A stretch of 33,105 nt of DNA from Thauera butanivorans NBRC 103042 (GTDB taxonomy: Bacteria; Pseudomonadota; Gammaproteobacteria; Burkholderiales; Rhodocyclaceae): NCBI RefSeq assembly GCF_001591165.1, contig NZ_BCUG01000058.1, positions 1 to 33,105 on the forward strand, written 5' to 3'. Below the pieces are notes generated by a model. The model made no database searches, was not told the origin of the DNA, and saw only the letters and a program-made list of their open reading frames with translations. Positions 16,949 through 32,031 of the stretch are shown here, one piece after another (the first letter of the stretch is position 1; the number at the start of each line of letters is the position of its first letter). Made by a program: the position numbers and the translations under genes.

Positions 16949-17628
16949 AAGCGGCCGACACGCTCAAGGGGGCGCGGAAGATCGATTTCAAGCGGCTGGC
17001 GCAGGACTTCAAGGGGCTCGATCCGAACGACCCCGGCATGTGGCCGCTGGCGCCGAGGGTGACCGTCATGGTCGGACTGCTCGCGGCGGTGCTCGGCGCC
17101 TTCTGGTGGTTCGACTGGCAGGAACAGGCGGACACCCTGGCCCAGCGCGAACAGGAAGAAGTGCAACTGCGCGACAGCTGGGCGGCGAAGAAGCGCCAGG
17201 CCGTCAATCTCGATGAACACCGCCGTCAGCTGGCCGAGATCGACCGGCAGTTCGGTGCCCTGCTGAAGCAGCTGCCGAATCGCGCCGAAATGGATTCGCT
17301 GCTGTCCGACATCAACCAGGCGGGGCTGGGCAGAGGACTGCAATTCGAGCTGTTCAAGCCGGGCAACAACGTGGTCAAGGAGTTCTACGCCGAGATGCCG
17401 ATCGACATCCGCGTCACCGGCAACTATCACGAGCTGGGCGAATTCGCCGGCGACGTCGCCCGCATGCCGCGCATCGTCACGTTGAACAACCTCGCGATCA
17501 ACACCGACAAGGACGGCCGGCTCAAGCTCGAGGCCAAAGCGATCACCTACCGCTATCTGGACGAAGACGAGATCGCCAAGCAACGCCAGGATGCCAAGGC
17601 CGCGGCGGCCAAGGGGAGGAGACGATGA
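16945..17628 (+). CDS. pilO: Type IV pilus assembly protein PilO
   Basis: 227 residues from GTG 16945, overlapping the pilN stop by 4 bp. A cytoplasmic N-terminal segment of about 38 residues precedes one membrane helix (VTVMVGLLAAVLGAFWWF, about 40-57), a coiled-coil (about 60-110) and a periplasmic ferredoxin-like domain with LNNLAINTDKDGRL. PilO dimerises with PilN and contacts the lipoprotein PilP. The C-terminus is a basic Ala/Lys tail. Confidence 0.96.
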   Translation: MKAADTLKGARKIDFKRLAQDFKGLDPNDPGMWPLAPRVTVMVGLLAAVLGAFWWFDWQEQADTLAQREQEEVQLRDSWAAKKRQAVNLDEHRRQLAEIDRQFGALLKQLPNRAEMDSLLSDINQAGLGRGLQFELFKPGNNVVKEFYAEMPIDIRVTGNYHELGEFAGDVARMPRIVTLNNLAINTDKDGRLKLEAKAITYRYLDEDEIAKQRQDAKAAAAKGRRR

Positions 17629-18146
17629 AGCGTGCATTGGTCCTCGCCTGTGCCGCCGCCATGCTTGGGGCGTGCAGCAGCGGTGAGCAGGAGGATATCC
17701 GTGCCTGGATGGACGAGCAGGCCAGGGGCATGCGCGGCTCGGTCAAGGCGCTGCCGGAGATCAAGCCGTTTCCCGTCGTCGAATACGTCGGCAGTGCTGC
17801 GGACGACCCCTTCTCCAAGGGGCGCATGGAAGTCGAGAAGCGGGTGAGCAGTTCGCTGCGGCCCGATCTCGAGCGCCGCAAGGAGCCGCTCGAAGCCTAT
17901 CCGCTCGAGTCGCTGCGCATGGTCGGCGTGCTGTCGCAAGGCAAAAGCAACCGCGCGCTCGTGCTTGCGGGCAAGAACCTGCATCAGGTCAAGGTCGGGA
18001 ATTACATGGGACAGAATTTCGGCGTGGTCACGAGCATCGGCGAGAGCGAGATGACCCTGAAGGAACTCGTCGAGGATGTGCAGGGCGACTGGGTCGAGCG
18101 GATCAGCACGCTGACCCTGCAGGAGCGGCAGGAGGCCGGGAGATGA
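17625..18146 (+). CDS. pilP: Type IV pilus inner-membrane lipoprotein PilP
   Basis: 173 residues, overlapping pilO by 4 bp. The signal peptide MKRALVLACAAAMLGAC ends in a lipobox with lipidated C17. A disordered linker leads to a small beta-sandwich domain (about 90-165: LESLRMVGVLSQG, GNYMGQNFGVVTSIGESEM) that binds the N-terminal domains of PilQ. PilP thus connects PilNO to the secretin. Confidence 0.95.
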   Translation: MKRALVLACAAAMLGACSSGEQEDIRAWMDEQARGMRGSVKALPEIKPFPVVEYVGSAADDPFSKGRMEVEKRVSSSLRPDLERRKEPLEAYPLESLRMVGVLSQGKSNRALVLAGKNLHQVKVGNYMGQNFGVVTSIGESEMTLKELVEDVQGDWVERISTLTLQERQEAGR

Positions 18147-20317
18147 TGAAACACATTCGAGTTTGGGTGCTGGCCACGGCTTTTGCGGGGCTCGTGCCGA
18201 TGCCTGCCGCGTTGGCCCAGGACACGGCGCAGGCGCAGAGCCGGGCGAACCAGATCGAAGCGCTGGACGTTGCGCAGCACGACGATGGGGTCTACCTGCG
18301 CCTGACGATGAAGGAGCCGCTGGCGAGCCCGCCGCCGAGCTTCAGCGTCGCCAGCCCCGCCCGCATCGCCTTCGATTTCCGCGACACCGGCAATGCGCTG
18401 GGGCGCAACGTGCAGAGCATCGAGCAGGGCGATCTGCGCAGCGCCAACATCATCCAGGCCGGCGACCGCACGCGGCTGGTGCTGAATCTGGTCAAGCTCA
18501 GTCCGTATGAGACGCGGATCGACGGCCGCAACCTCATCATCGCCATCCGCCAGGGCAAGGCGCAGGAAGCGCGCGGCTCCGTCGTCGAGCAGGCGCAGGG
18601 CAACTTCGCCGAATCCCGGGTCGCTGCCGGCGGCGGCATGGCGGTGCGCGACATCAACTTCCGCCGCGGCGCCGAAGGCGAAGGGCGGGTCGTCGTCGAC
18701 CTGTCGAGCGCGGATGCAGGCATCGACATCCGCCAGCAGGGCGGCAACCTGGTCGTCGAATTCCTCAAGACCTCGCTGCCGGAGCATCTGCGCCGCCGTT
18801 CCGACGTAGTGGACTTCGGCACGCCGGTGACGGCGATGGCCGCGCAGCAGGCGGGCGACAACGTCAGATTGACCGTGGTGCCGAATGGTTTGTGGGAACA
18901 CAATGCCTACCAGAGCGACAACCGCTTCGTGCTCGAAGTCAAGCGCGTGCTCGAGGATCCCAACAAGCTCGTCCAGGGCGCGCGCGGGCAGTACCAGGGC
19001 GAGAAGCTGTCGCTGAACTTCCAGAACATCGACGTGCGTTCGGTGCTGCAGGTCATCGCCGACTTCACCGACTTCAACATCATCACCTCCGATTCGGTGC
19101 AGGGCAGCCTGACGCTGCGCTTGAAGGACGTGCCCTGGGACCAGGCGCTGGACATCATCCTGCAGGCCAAGGGCCTGGACATGCGCAAGAACGGCAACGT
19201 GATCTGGATCGCGCCGGGTGATGAACTGGCGACGCGCGAGAAGCTGCAGCTCGAGGCCAGGGCCCAGATCATCGACCTGGAGCCGTTGTCCACCGAGAGC
19301 TTCCAGATCAATTACCACAAGGCCAAGGAAATCTTCGATTTCCTCAAGAGCAAGGACCAGACCATCCTGTCCAAGCGCGGCAGCGTGGTGGTCGATGAGC
19401 GCAGCAACAAGCTTTTCGTCACCGACGTCGGCACCCGCCTGCAGGCCTTGCGCCGGCTGGTGCAGGAGATCGATTTCGCGCCGCGCCAGGTCATGATCGA
19501 AGCGCGCATCGTCGAGGCCAGCAAGACCTTCTCGCGTGACCTGGGTGTGCGCATGGGGTTGGGCAGCCTGGGACTTGCGTCGGCTGGCCGGTTGGGGAAA
19601 GTCGGCTTCGGCAAGGGTGTGTTCGGCGAAACGACGGTCGACGAAAATGGTGTGGCGACATTCGAACCCGCTACGGGCAGCGGGGATAACATCAACTCGA
19701 TCGGCCGGCTCCTGACTCCTGGCGGCGACGCGAGCAGCGGGCCAGGCGGCGTCACCAGCGGTTTCGGCAATCTGAACCTGACGCTGTTCAACAACAAATT
19801 CACTCGATTCCTGAACCTCGAACTCCATGCCCAGGAGTCGGACGGCCGCCTTCGCCTGGTGTCCAGTCCGCGCGTACTGACCGCGAACCAGGTCGAAGCG
19901 CTGATCGAGCAGGGCACGGAGATTCCCTATCAGGAGGCGAGCAGTTCCGGTGCCACCAGCGTGTCGTTCAAGAAGGCCGTGCTGTCGCTGAAAGTGACGC
20001 CGCAGATCACGCCCGATGGCCGGATGCGATTGACGATCGAGGTGAACAAGGATTCGCGCGGCCAGGTGACCAACGGCATTCCGTCGATCGACACCAAGAA
20101 GGTCAAGAGCGAAGTCCTGATCGAGAATGGCGGCACGGTCGTGATCGGCGGCATCTATGAAGAGGTCGATTCGAACGATGTCGAGCAGGTACCCTTGCTG
20201 GGCGACATCCCGGTGCTGGGAAACCTGTTCAAGACCCGGCAGAGAGTTTCCGACAGCCGCGAACTGCTGGTCTTCATCACGCCGCGCATCGTCGCCGACA
20301 CGCTGACGCTGCGGTAA
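18143..20317 (+). CDS. pilQ: Type IV pilus secretin PilQ
   Basis: 724 residues, overlapping pilP by 4 bp; a second ATG follows directly. PilQ forms the outer-membrane channel for the pilus and, in many species, for DNA uptake. Order: signal peptide ending AALA (about 1-27); two AMIN domains (about 30-130 and 165-250) that bind peptidoglycan; an STN domain (about 285-350, LSLNFQNIDVRSVLQVIADF); a secretin N domain (about 385-450); and the secretin barrel (about 450-720) with VEALIEQGTEIPYQEAS, the lip motif VPLLGDIPVLGNLF and the final LLVFITPRIV. An intrinsic terminator follows about 28 bp after the stop. Confidence 0.97.
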   Translation: MMKHIRVWVLATAFAGLVPMPAALAQDTAQAQSRANQIEALDVAQHDDGVYLRLTMKEPLASPPPSFSVASPARIAFDFRDTGNALGRNVQSIEQGDLRSANIIQAGDRTRLVLNLVKLSPYETRIDGRNLIIAIRQGKAQEARGSVVEQAQGNFAESRVAAGGGMAVRDINFRRGAEGEGRVVVDLSSADAGIDIRQQGGNLVVEFLKTSLPEHLRRRSDVVDFGTPVTAMAAQQAGDNVRLTVVPNGLWEHNAYQSDNRFVLEVKRVLEDPNKLVQGARGQYQGEKLSLNFQNIDVRSVLQVIADFTDFNIITSDSVQGSLTLRLKDVPWDQALDIILQAKGLDMRKNGNVIWIAPGDELATREKLQLEARAQIIDLEPLSTESFQINYHKAKEIFDFLKSKDQTILSKRGSVVVDERSNKLFVTDVGTRLQALRRLVQEIDFAPRQVMIEARIVEASKTFSRDLGVRMGLGSLGLASAGRLGKVGFGKGVFGETTVDENGVATFEPATGSGDNINSIGRLLTPGGDASSGPGGVTSGFGNLNLTLFNNKFTRFLNLELHAQESDGRLRLVSSPRVLTANQVEALIEQGTEIPYQEASSSGATSVSFKKAVLSLKVTPQITPDGRMRLTIEVNKDSRGQVTNGIPSIDTKKVKSEVLIENGGTVVIGGIYEEVDSNDVEQVPLLGDIPVLGNLFKTRQRVSDSRELLVFITPRIVADTLTLR

Positions 20318-20344
20318 GCCACTGCGCTGCTGATACAATGCCGG

Positions 20345-20376
20345 GGCGGGCATCCTGCGTGGATGCCCGCCTTTTT
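20345..20376 (+). terminator. Intrinsic terminator after pilQ
   Basis: GGCGGGCATCC (20345-20355) and GGATGCCCGCC (20361-20371) form a perfect 11-bp stem with a 5-nt loop, followed by TTTTT (20372-20376). It ends the pilMNOPQ transcript. A TACAAT hexamer at 20334-20339 sits just before it. Confidence 0.85.
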
Positions 20377-20409
20377 ACCCTTTCCATTTCGACTTCCGGC
20401 GAATCGCGC

Positions 20410-20955
20410 GTGAGCTGCTTGATACTGATCGGCATGATGGGAGCCGGCAAGACCACGGTCGGCAAGGAGCTTGCGCGCCGGCGCAAGGTCCGCTTCGCCG
20501 ATTGCGACCACGAGATCATCGCCCGTACCGGGGTGAGCATTCCGACCATCTTCGAGATCGAGGGCGAGGAAGGCTTCCGCCGCCGCGAGACGCAGATGAT
20601 GGACGAGTTGTCGCAGGAGCCGGACATCGTCATCGCCACCGGCGGCGGTGTCGTCACCACGCCGGCCAATCGCGAGCTGATGCGCGAGCGCGGCGTGGTG
20701 GTCTATCTCGACGTACCGCCGACGGTGCTGTACGAGCGTACCCGCCACGACCGCAACCGCCCGCTGCTGCAGGTCGATAACCCGCGCCAGCGCATCGAGA
20801 AGCTGTACCGGCAGCGTGACCCGCTTTACCGCGAGGTGGCGCACCTGATCATCGAAGGAGGCCGCGGCAACCCCGGCACCATGGTGCGCATGATCGAGAA
20901 TGGCCTGCAGAAACTCGCCCAGCAGAAACCGAAGAGCACATCATGCGAACCCTGA
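20410..20955 (+). CDS. aroK: Shikimate kinase AroK
   Basis: 181 residues from GTG 20410; the frame stays open further upstream, but that part crosses the terminator hairpin. AroK phosphorylates shikimate at O3 with ATP in the chorismate pathway. Visible are the Walker A loop [15 protein letters not shown], the shikimate-binding DCDHEI and GFRRRE with its Arg, the GGGVV segment, and the lid with RPLLQ. The aroB start overlaps its 3' end by 13 bp. Chorismate made through this pathway feeds UbiC, encoded elsewhere in the window. Confidence 0.95.
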   Translation: MSCLILIGMMGAGKTTVGKELARRRKVRFADCDHEIIARTGVSIPTIFEIEGEEGFRRRETQMMDELSQEPDIVIATGGGVVTTPANRELMRERGVVVYLDVPPTVLYERTRHDRNRPLLQVDNPRQRIEKLYRQRDPLYREVAHLIIEGGRGNPGTMVRMIENGLQKLAQQKPKSTSCEP

Positions 20956-22025
20956 ACGTCGCCCTGGGCGATCGTGCCTACCCCATCCACATCGGCCGCG
21001 GCCTGCTCGACCGTGCCGAGCTGATCCTGCCGCACCTGAAGACGAAGCGCGTCGCGATCGTCACCAACGACGTCGTCGGGCCGCTGTATCTCGGCCGCCT
21101 GCGGACCACGCTGGAAGCGGCCGGCGTGCGCGTCTCCTCGGTCGTGCTGCCCGACGGCGAGGCCCACAAGGACTGGCCGACGCTGAACCTCATTTTCGAC
21201 ATGCTGCTGCAGGAGCGCTGCGAACGCTCGACCACGCTGGTCGCGCTCGGCGGCGGTGTCGTCGGCGACATGGGCGGCTTTGCCGCCGCCTGCTACCAGC
21301 GCGGCATGCCTTTCATCCAGATTCCGACCACGTTGCTGGCGCAGGTCGACTCCTCGGTGGGCGGCAAGACCGCGATCAACCACCCGCTGGGCAAGAACAT
21401 GGTCGGCGCCTTTTACCAGCCCAGGCTGGTGCTGGCCGACATCGACACGCTGGCGACGCTGCCGGTTCGCGAGCTGTCCGCCGGCCTGGCCGAGGTGATC
21501 AAGTACGGCCTGATCCGCGATACCGCCTTCCTCGACTGGCTGGAGCACGATCTCGAACGCCTGATGGCGCGCGAGCCCGAGGCGCTGGCCCACGCGATCG
21601 AAGTCTCCTGCCGCAACAAGGCCGAAGTGGTTGCCGCCGACGAGACCGAGCAGGGCGAACGCGCGCTGCTGAATCTCGGCCACACGTTCGGCCATGCCAT
21701 CGAGACCGGGCTGGGCTACGGCGAGTGGCTGCACGGCGAAGCGGTGGCCGCCGGCACGATGATGGCCGCCGAGCTGTCGCGCCGCCTGGGCTGGCTGGAC
21801 GAGGCGGGCGTTGCCCGCATCGCCGCCCTGTTCGAGCGCGCGGCGCTGCCGGTGCGCGGGCCAACGCTGGGTGCGGAGCGTTATCTGGAACTGATGGCGC
21901 ACGACAAGAAGGTCGAAGCCGGCAGGCTGCGGCTGGTGCTGCTGCGCGCGCTCGGCAAGGGCGTGATCCACGGCGATGCCCCGCAGGCCGACATCGCGGC
22001 GGCGATCGAGGCTTGCTGCGGCTGA
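20943..22025 (+). CDS. aroB: 3-dehydroquinate synthase AroB
   Basis: 360 residues, the usual length. AroB cyclises DAHP to 3-dehydroquinate with NAD and a divalent metal, in the cytoplasm. Visible are the NAD-binding [18 protein letters not shown], the substrate segment [15 protein letters not shown], and the metal-ligand stretch [13 protein letters not shown]. The start lies inside the end of aroK (13-bp overlap), which suggests coupled translation; aroKB is a conserved pair in proteobacteria. Confidence 0.97.
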   Translation: MRTLNVALGDRAYPIHIGRGLLDRAELILPHLKTKRVAIVTNDVVGPLYLGRLRTTLEAAGVRVSSVVLPDGEAHKDWPTLNLIFDMLLQERCERSTTLVALGGGVVGDMGGFAAACYQRGMPFIQIPTTLLAQVDSSVGGKTAINHPLGKNMVGAFYQPRLVLADIDTLATLPVRELSAGLAEVIKYGLIRDTAFLDWLEHDLERLMAREPEALAHAIEVSCRNKAEVVAADETEQGERALLNLGHTFGHAIETGLGYGEWLHGEAVAAGTMMAAELSRRLGWLDEAGVARIAALFERAALPVRGPTLGAERYLELMAHDKKVEAGRLRLVLLRALGKGVIHGDAPQADIAAAIEACCG

Positions 22026-22057
22026 GTACGGCAGTTTCCCGAAGCGAGGATGAAGCG

Positions 22058-23182
22058 ATGCTGCAGCTTGCGCCCCATGCCGTCACCGAAGGCAATTCCC
22101 GCGGCCGCGTCCATGACGAACCGGCGCCGGTGGCGCGAGGCAACTTCCAGCGCGACCGCGACCGCATCGTCCATTCCACCGCCTTCCGGCGCCTGGAGTA
22201 CAAGACCCAGGTCTTCGTCAATCACGAAGGCGATCTGTTCCGCACCCGCCTGACGCACAGCATCGAGGTCGCCCAGATCACCCGCGGCATTGCCCGCGAA
22301 CTGAGCCTCAACGAGGATCTCGCCGAAGCGATCGCGCTGGCCCACGATCTCGGCCACACGCCTTTCGGCCATGCCGGCCAGGATGCGCTGAACGCCTGCA
22401 TGAAGGCGCATGGCGGCTTCGAGCACAACCTGCAGTCGCTGCGCACCGTCGATGTGCTCGAAGACCGCTATGCCGGCTTCGACGGCCTGAACCTGATGTT
22501 CGAGACGCGCGAAGGCATCCTCAAGCACTGTTCGCGCACCAATGCCGAGCGCCTGGGCGAGATCGGCCAGCGCTTCCTCGACGGCACCCAGCCTTCGCTC
22601 GAAGCGCAACTCGCCAACCTCGCCGACGAGATCGCCTACAACAACCACGACGTGGACGATGGCCTGCGCTCGGGCCTGATCACGCTCGAGCAGCTCGACG
22701 AGGTGCCGCTGTTCGCCGAGCAGCGGCGCGCGGCCGAGGCGCGCTGGCCAGGGCTGTCCGGGCGCCGGCTGATCAACGAGACCGTGCGCCGCATGATCCA
22801 CCTGATGGTGATCGACCTGCTGGAGCAGACCCGCGCCAACATCGCCGCCGCCGGTGTGGCCTCGCTGGACGACGTGCGCGCCGCGCCGCGGTTGGTGGCC
22901 TACTCCGAGGCGCTCCAGCCCCGCCTGCGCGAGTTGAAGCTCTTCCTGCGCGAACAGCTCTACCGCCATTACCAGGTGCTGCGCATGACCAACAAGGCGC
23001 GGCGCATCATCGGCGAGCTGTTCACCGCCTTCATGGACGATCCCCACATCCTGCCGCCGCAGTATCAGGCGATGGCGCGCGAGGACAAGCCGCGGGCCAT
23101 CGCCGACTACATCGCAGGCATGACCGACCGCTACGCGATGAAGGAACACCGGCGGCTGTTTGCCGTCGGCGAGATCCACTGA
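22058..23182 (+). CDS. dgt: Deoxyguanosinetriphosphate triphosphohydrolase-like protein (HD domain)
   Basis: 374 residues from ATG 22058, with GAGGA 7 nt upstream (22046-22050). These HD-domain enzymes hydrolyse dNTPs to nucleosides and triphosphate and influence dNTP pools. The signature is [23 protein letters not shown] split over the N-terminus, then the metal-binding [21 protein letters not shown] and [14 protein letters not shown]. Length fits the shorter bacterial group (about 370) rather than E. coli Dgt (505), so the exact substrate is open. It follows aroB by 32 bp and ends beside REP copy 2. Confidence 0.93.
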   Translation: MLQLAPHAVTEGNSRGRVHDEPAPVARGNFQRDRDRIVHSTAFRRLEYKTQVFVNHEGDLFRTRLTHSIEVAQITRGIARELSLNEDLAEAIALAHDLGHTPFGHAGQDALNACMKAHGGFEHNLQSLRTVDVLEDRYAGFDGLNLMFETREGILKHCSRTNAERLGEIGQRFLDGTQPSLEAQLANLADEIAYNNHDVDDGLRSGLITLEQLDEVPLFAEQRRAAEARWPGLSGRRLINETVRRMIHLMVIDLLEQTRANIAAAGVASLDDVRAAPRLVAYSEALQPRLRELKLFLREQLYRHYQVLRMTNKARRIIGELFTAFMDDPHILPPQYQAMAREDKPRAIADYIAGMTDRYAMKEHRRLFAVGEIH

Positions 23183-23190
23183 AACTTGCC

Positions 23191-23266
23191 GTAGGAGCGG
23201 CTTCAGCCGCGACAGCAGCCGTGGAAGCGGCATCGCAGCTCTGTTCGCGGCTGAAGCCGCTCCTAC
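23191..23266. repeat. Inverted REP pair (REPIN-like element), copy 2
   Basis: Perfect 22-nt inverted arms at 23191-23212 and 23245-23266, identical to those at 10690-10764, flank a 32-nt spacer. The spacers of the two copies differ in sequence but are similar in length. It starts 8 bp after the dgt stop. Confidence 0.9.
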
Positions 23267-23386
23267 GGCGGGGGCTCCTTGGGAAGCACAATGAGCCGGG
23301 CCGCGCAGCTCACCGCTGCTCCAGAAGAGTGCCTTTTCTGGCCCGATTCCTGCTTCAAAAGGGCATGTCGCAGCGCAAAAAAATTC

Positions 23387-23415
23387 TTGAAGCCAGTGTT
23401 TCCGGGGCGTATAGT
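23387..23415 (+). promoter_or_regulatory. Sigma-70-type promoter of gltBD
   Basis: TTGAAG (23387-23392) and TATAGT (23410-23415) with ideal 17-bp spacing. Transcription would start near 23422 and give a leader of about 217 nt before gltB. The stretch 23267-23638 holds no gene; apart from this promoter it contains the boxes and hairpin described next. Confidence 0.65.
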
Positions 23416-23443
23416 TTTTTTGTCAAGCGGATTTTCGCTACTG

Positions 23444-23523
23444 ATTACCAAAATGGTGCATGCAATAGTTCCATTGTGGTGCATCGGTCGATAAAACAAG
23501 GTTTTTTGCACCAATTTGGTGCG
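23444..23523. promoter_or_regulatory. Three NtrC-like binding boxes in the gltB leader
   Basis: The NtrC consensus is TGCACCA-N3-TGGTGCA. Box C (23507-23523) reads TGCACCA-ATT-TGGTGCG, with only the last base off. Box A (23444-23460) reads ATTACCA-AAA-TGGTGCA and box B (23467-23483) AGTTCCA-TTG-TGGTGCA; both have a perfect right half. They lie downstream of the predicted sigma-70 start, which suggests nitrogen-dependent repression or a second, unseen promoter. Binding is inferred from the motif only. Confidence 0.5.
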
Positions 23524-23531
23524 GTACATGG

Positions 23532-23559
23532 AGCCGGTGCGCACGCGCCCGGCTTTTTT
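23532..23559 (+). terminator. Terminator-like hairpin in the gltB leader (possible attenuator)
   Basis: AGCCGG (23532-23537) pairs with CCGGCT (23549-23554), extended inward by three more pairs after a bulge, and is followed by TTTTTT (23554-23559). It lies between the predicted promoter and gltB, 80 bp before the start codon. It would end most gltB transcripts unless it is bypassed, or unless gltB is read from a promoter after it. Confidence 0.5.
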
Positions 23560-23638
23560 GTGCGCGCTCGGTTTGTCTGGCGAGCTTCGAATGAGAGGCC
23601 AGCGCGTGATCTCTTCTGTCGTTTTTGAGGAAAAGAAG

Positions 23639-29785
<6,147 letters not shown>

Positions 29786-29813
29786 CGGAATCGCCCGCAA
29801 GGGGAGTTGACGA

Positions 29814-29835
29814 TTGCGGGCCGGCTGGCCCGCAA
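29814..29835. other. Perfect 9-bp stem-loop after gltD
   Basis: TTGCGGGCC (29814-29822) and GGCCCGCAA (29827-29835) form a stem with a GGCT loop. A further CCCGCAA at 29794-29800 could pair with the same TTGCGGG instead. No T-tract follows. It lies between gltD and the duplicated tail. Confidence 0.6.
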
Positions 29836-29837
29836 GG

Positions 29838-29906
29838 CGCGAAGGCCGGCAGTGCGCGTCTGCTGTCGATGAGTTCCTGATGGGCGAGAGTCTGCTGCCG
29901 CGCTGA
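29838..29906 (+). pseudogene. Orphan duplicate of the gltD 3' end
   Basis: These 69 bp encode [20 protein letters not shown] then PR and a stop, in line with the gltD ending [22 protein letters not shown]. By eye 57 of 69 bases match. Ten codons differ, and eight of those differences are synonymous. That pattern arises when both versions were under selection as coding sequence. It suggests a leftover tail from replacement of the gltD 3' end by a homologue rather than a recent local duplication. It has no start codon and is not a gene. Confidence 0.85.
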
Positions 29907-29932
29907 GCTTCGGCGCTCATCGGTGATTGGGG

Positions 29933-29961
29933 GGCGGCCTGCGGGCCGCCGCCTCGTTTTT
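29933..29961 (+). terminator. Terminator after gltBD
   Basis: GGCGGCC (29933-29939) pairs with GGCCGCC (29944-29950) around a TGCG loop, and TTTTT follows at 29957-29961 after 6 nt. The gap weakens the prediction slightly. The rest of 29907-30088 shows only a weak -10-like TATTAT at 30054-30059 before the next gene. Confidence 0.65.
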
Positions 29962-30088
29962 GCCGGCGTCGGGCGTAATGCCTTGTCGCAATTGAGCCTG
30001 TTGCATTGCCGCAAGCGCGGGGCGGATTCCGATTCACAGTGATGTTACAGCGGTATTATTGCCGGCCATCCAGTCCGGGAGTATCGCC

Positions 30089-32026
30089 GTGTCCCGTTCC
30101 GCCCTGTTCCATTCCATCACTCCACCGTCAACCCCGTCGCTCACGATGCTGCGCGGCTGGGCCTGTGCGATGGGTATCGTGATGGCATGGTACGTGGCTG
30201 CGCAGGCCGGTATCGCCTTTGCCATCGGCGTATCGCCGGGGCAGGACGCCTGGCTGCGCGACCTGGCTGCCCATCTGCTGGCGGGGACGGCGCTGTTCCT
30301 GATGGCTCGCAGCCTGAAGCGCTTTGCGCTGGCGATGGCGATCGTGTTTTCGGCCTTTACCGTGTCCAACGCGATCAAGCTCGCGGTGCTCGGCGGGCCG
30401 GTGATGCCGGACGATTTCATCGCCGCAAAGAATCTCTTTTTGTTGCTCGAAGGCTGGCAATTGTGGGGCAGCGTCGCCATGCTGGCGGTGCCGCTGGCGG
30501 GCCTGCTGTGGATGTTCGCCTGGCGGCAGCCGCGGGCCTGGCTGGCGCTGGCCGGCGTGGCGCTGGCGGTGATGGCGGTGGTGCGGCATCCGGCGCCGGT
30601 CGTGAGCTGGATGGACGCCCGTTTCGGCGACTGGGTGTGGAACCAGCGCGGCAACTACGAGATGCGCGGCCTGCCCATCCACCTTGCCCAGGAGGCTGCA
30701 CGTAATCTGTCGCGCCGCCTGCCGCCGCCGCAGGCCGGCGAAGTCGATGAGGCGCTGGCACGGCTGGGGGCCAAGCCGCCCAGCGGTTTCTTCAAGGCGG
30801 CGCAGCAGTCGAGTGGCGGTGCCGGCCGCAACGTGCACATGATCGTGCTCGAATCCTTCTGGGATCCGACGCCGCTGAAGGCGGCCGGGCTGTCGGCCGA
30901 CCCGCTCGACCCGGCTTTCCGCAAGCTGTGGAAGGCCACCGGCAATGCCAGGGCGCTGTCGCCGGTGTTCGGCGGCTATACTGCCAATGCCGAGTTCGAG
31001 GCCTTGTGCGGCTTCCCGGTGCGGGCCGACGCGGTGTTCTTCGAAGGCAGCCTGCGCCGCGACGTGCCTTGCCTGCCGCGTCATCTCGGCGAAGCGGGCT
31101 ATCGCAGCATCGCCTCCCATCCCAATTCCGCGCCGTTCTGGAATCGCATCAACGCCTACGGCCGGCTCGGCTTCGGGCAGTACTGGTCCGACCGCGACTT
31201 CGTCCTCGACGATATGAATCGCGAGTTCCTCAGCGATGCCTCGCTCTATCGCCAGGTGCTGGAGCGCATCGGCCCGGATCTGGAGAACGGCCAGCCGCTG
31301 TTCAACTACGTGCTGACCTATTTCGGCCATCTCGACTATCCGCTCAACGAAGCGCGCCCGCCGGTCATCGAGGCCCGCAGCGAGAACGAACTGGTGGCGG
31401 CGTATGCCAATACCGTCTACTACAAGTCGCGCGAGCTGATGGCTTTCCTGCGCGAACTGCGCGAGCGCGACCCCGAGGCCATCATCGTGCTGTTCGGCGA
31501 CCATCTGCCGTCGCTGGGCTGGAATCATGGCGGCTATGCCGAATCGGGCCTGCTCGCCGCCAACCGCAGCGAGTTCGACGACGCCATGTTCCGTACGCTG
31601 GTCGCCACGCCGCTGGTCGTCATCGACGGCCGCCGCGGCCCGGTCCGTACCGGCGATTTGCCGATCTATGCCTTGCCCGCGCTGATTCTCGACCTCCTCG
31701 GCGACGAGCGCGACAGCATGCTGCGCTTCGTCGTCCAGGCCGACGACGAGATTCGTGTGCGGCCGCTGCCGGGCATGCATTTCACGCTGGAGGGGAAAGC
31801 GCTGACGGTCTGCCGCCAGGGCGAGGACAAGCCGGCCTGCGAAGCGTCGAATGCCTGGATCGAGGCCGTTTCGGTGCTCGAGCGCGATATCTTCAGCGGC
31901 GCGCAGCATGCCTTGCGGACGCCCATGCGTACGGACATGCTGCAGACCGTCGAACTCGAACTGGACGGCATCGGCGGCGGGCTGCTGCCCGATGTGCTGG
32001 CGGCCGATAGCGACAACGACGTGTGA
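30089..32026 (+). CDS. LTA synthase/phosphoglycerol transferase-like membrane sulfatase
   Basis: 645 residues from GTG 30089, with GGGAG 7 nt upstream (30077-30081); an earlier in-frame TTG lacks a ribosome site. Five hydrophobic segments (about 22-48, 55-73, 76-98, 124-145, 149-166) anchor it. The large catalytic domain faces the periplasm. Alkaline-phosphatase-fold marks are E255 in MIVLESFWDP, the nucleophile T298 in GGYTANAEFE, and D471-H472 in LFGDHLPS. LtaS and OpgB enzymes of this fold move phosphoglycerol-type groups from phospholipid to an acceptor. Gram-negatives lack lipoteichoic acid, so the substrate here is probably a periplasmic glycan or lipid and is unknown. It stands alone after gltBD and converges on iclR. 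Confidence 0.88.
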   Translation: MSRSALFHSITPPSTPSLTMLRGWACAMGIVMAWYVAAQAGIAFAIGVSPGQDAWLRDLAAHLLAGTALFLMARSLKRFALAMAIVFSAFTVSNAIKLAVLGGPVMPDDFIAAKNLFLLLEGWQLWGSVAMLAVPLAGLLWMFAWRQPRAWLALAGVALAVMAVVRHPAPVVSWMDARFGDWVWNQRGNYEMRGLPIHLAQEAARNLSRRLPPPQAGEVDEALARLGAKPPSGFFKAAQQSSGGAGRNVHMIVLESFWDPTPLKAAGLSADPLDPAFRKLWKATGNARALSPVFGGYTANAEFEALCGFPVRADAVFFEGSLRRDVPCLPRHLGEAGYRSIASHPNSAPFWNRINAYGRLGFGQYWSDRDFVLDDMNREFLSDASLYRQVLERIGPDLENGQPLFNYVLTYFGHLDYPLNEARPPVIEARSENELVAAYANTVYYKSRELMAFLRELRERDPEAIIVLFGDHLPSLGWNHGGYAESGLLAANRSEFDDAMFRTLVATPLVVIDGRRGPVRTGDLPIYALPALILDLLGDERDSMLRFVVQADDEIRVRPLPGMHFTLEGKALTVCRQGEDKPACEASNAWIEAVSVLERDIFSGAQHALRTPMRTDMLQTVELELDGIGGGLLPDVLAADSDNDV

Positions 32027-32031
32027 TCGCG

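Noticed and set aside
18002..20353. A minus-strand open frame of 783 codons opposite pilQ
   Set aside because: Shadow of the secretin gene; no recognisable domain and no promoter or ribosome site.
23521..23600. Sigma-54 promoter after the NtrC-like boxes
   Set aside because: The best GG...GC pair (CCGGCTTTTTTGTGC) has 9 rather than 10 bases between, and no other pair fits.
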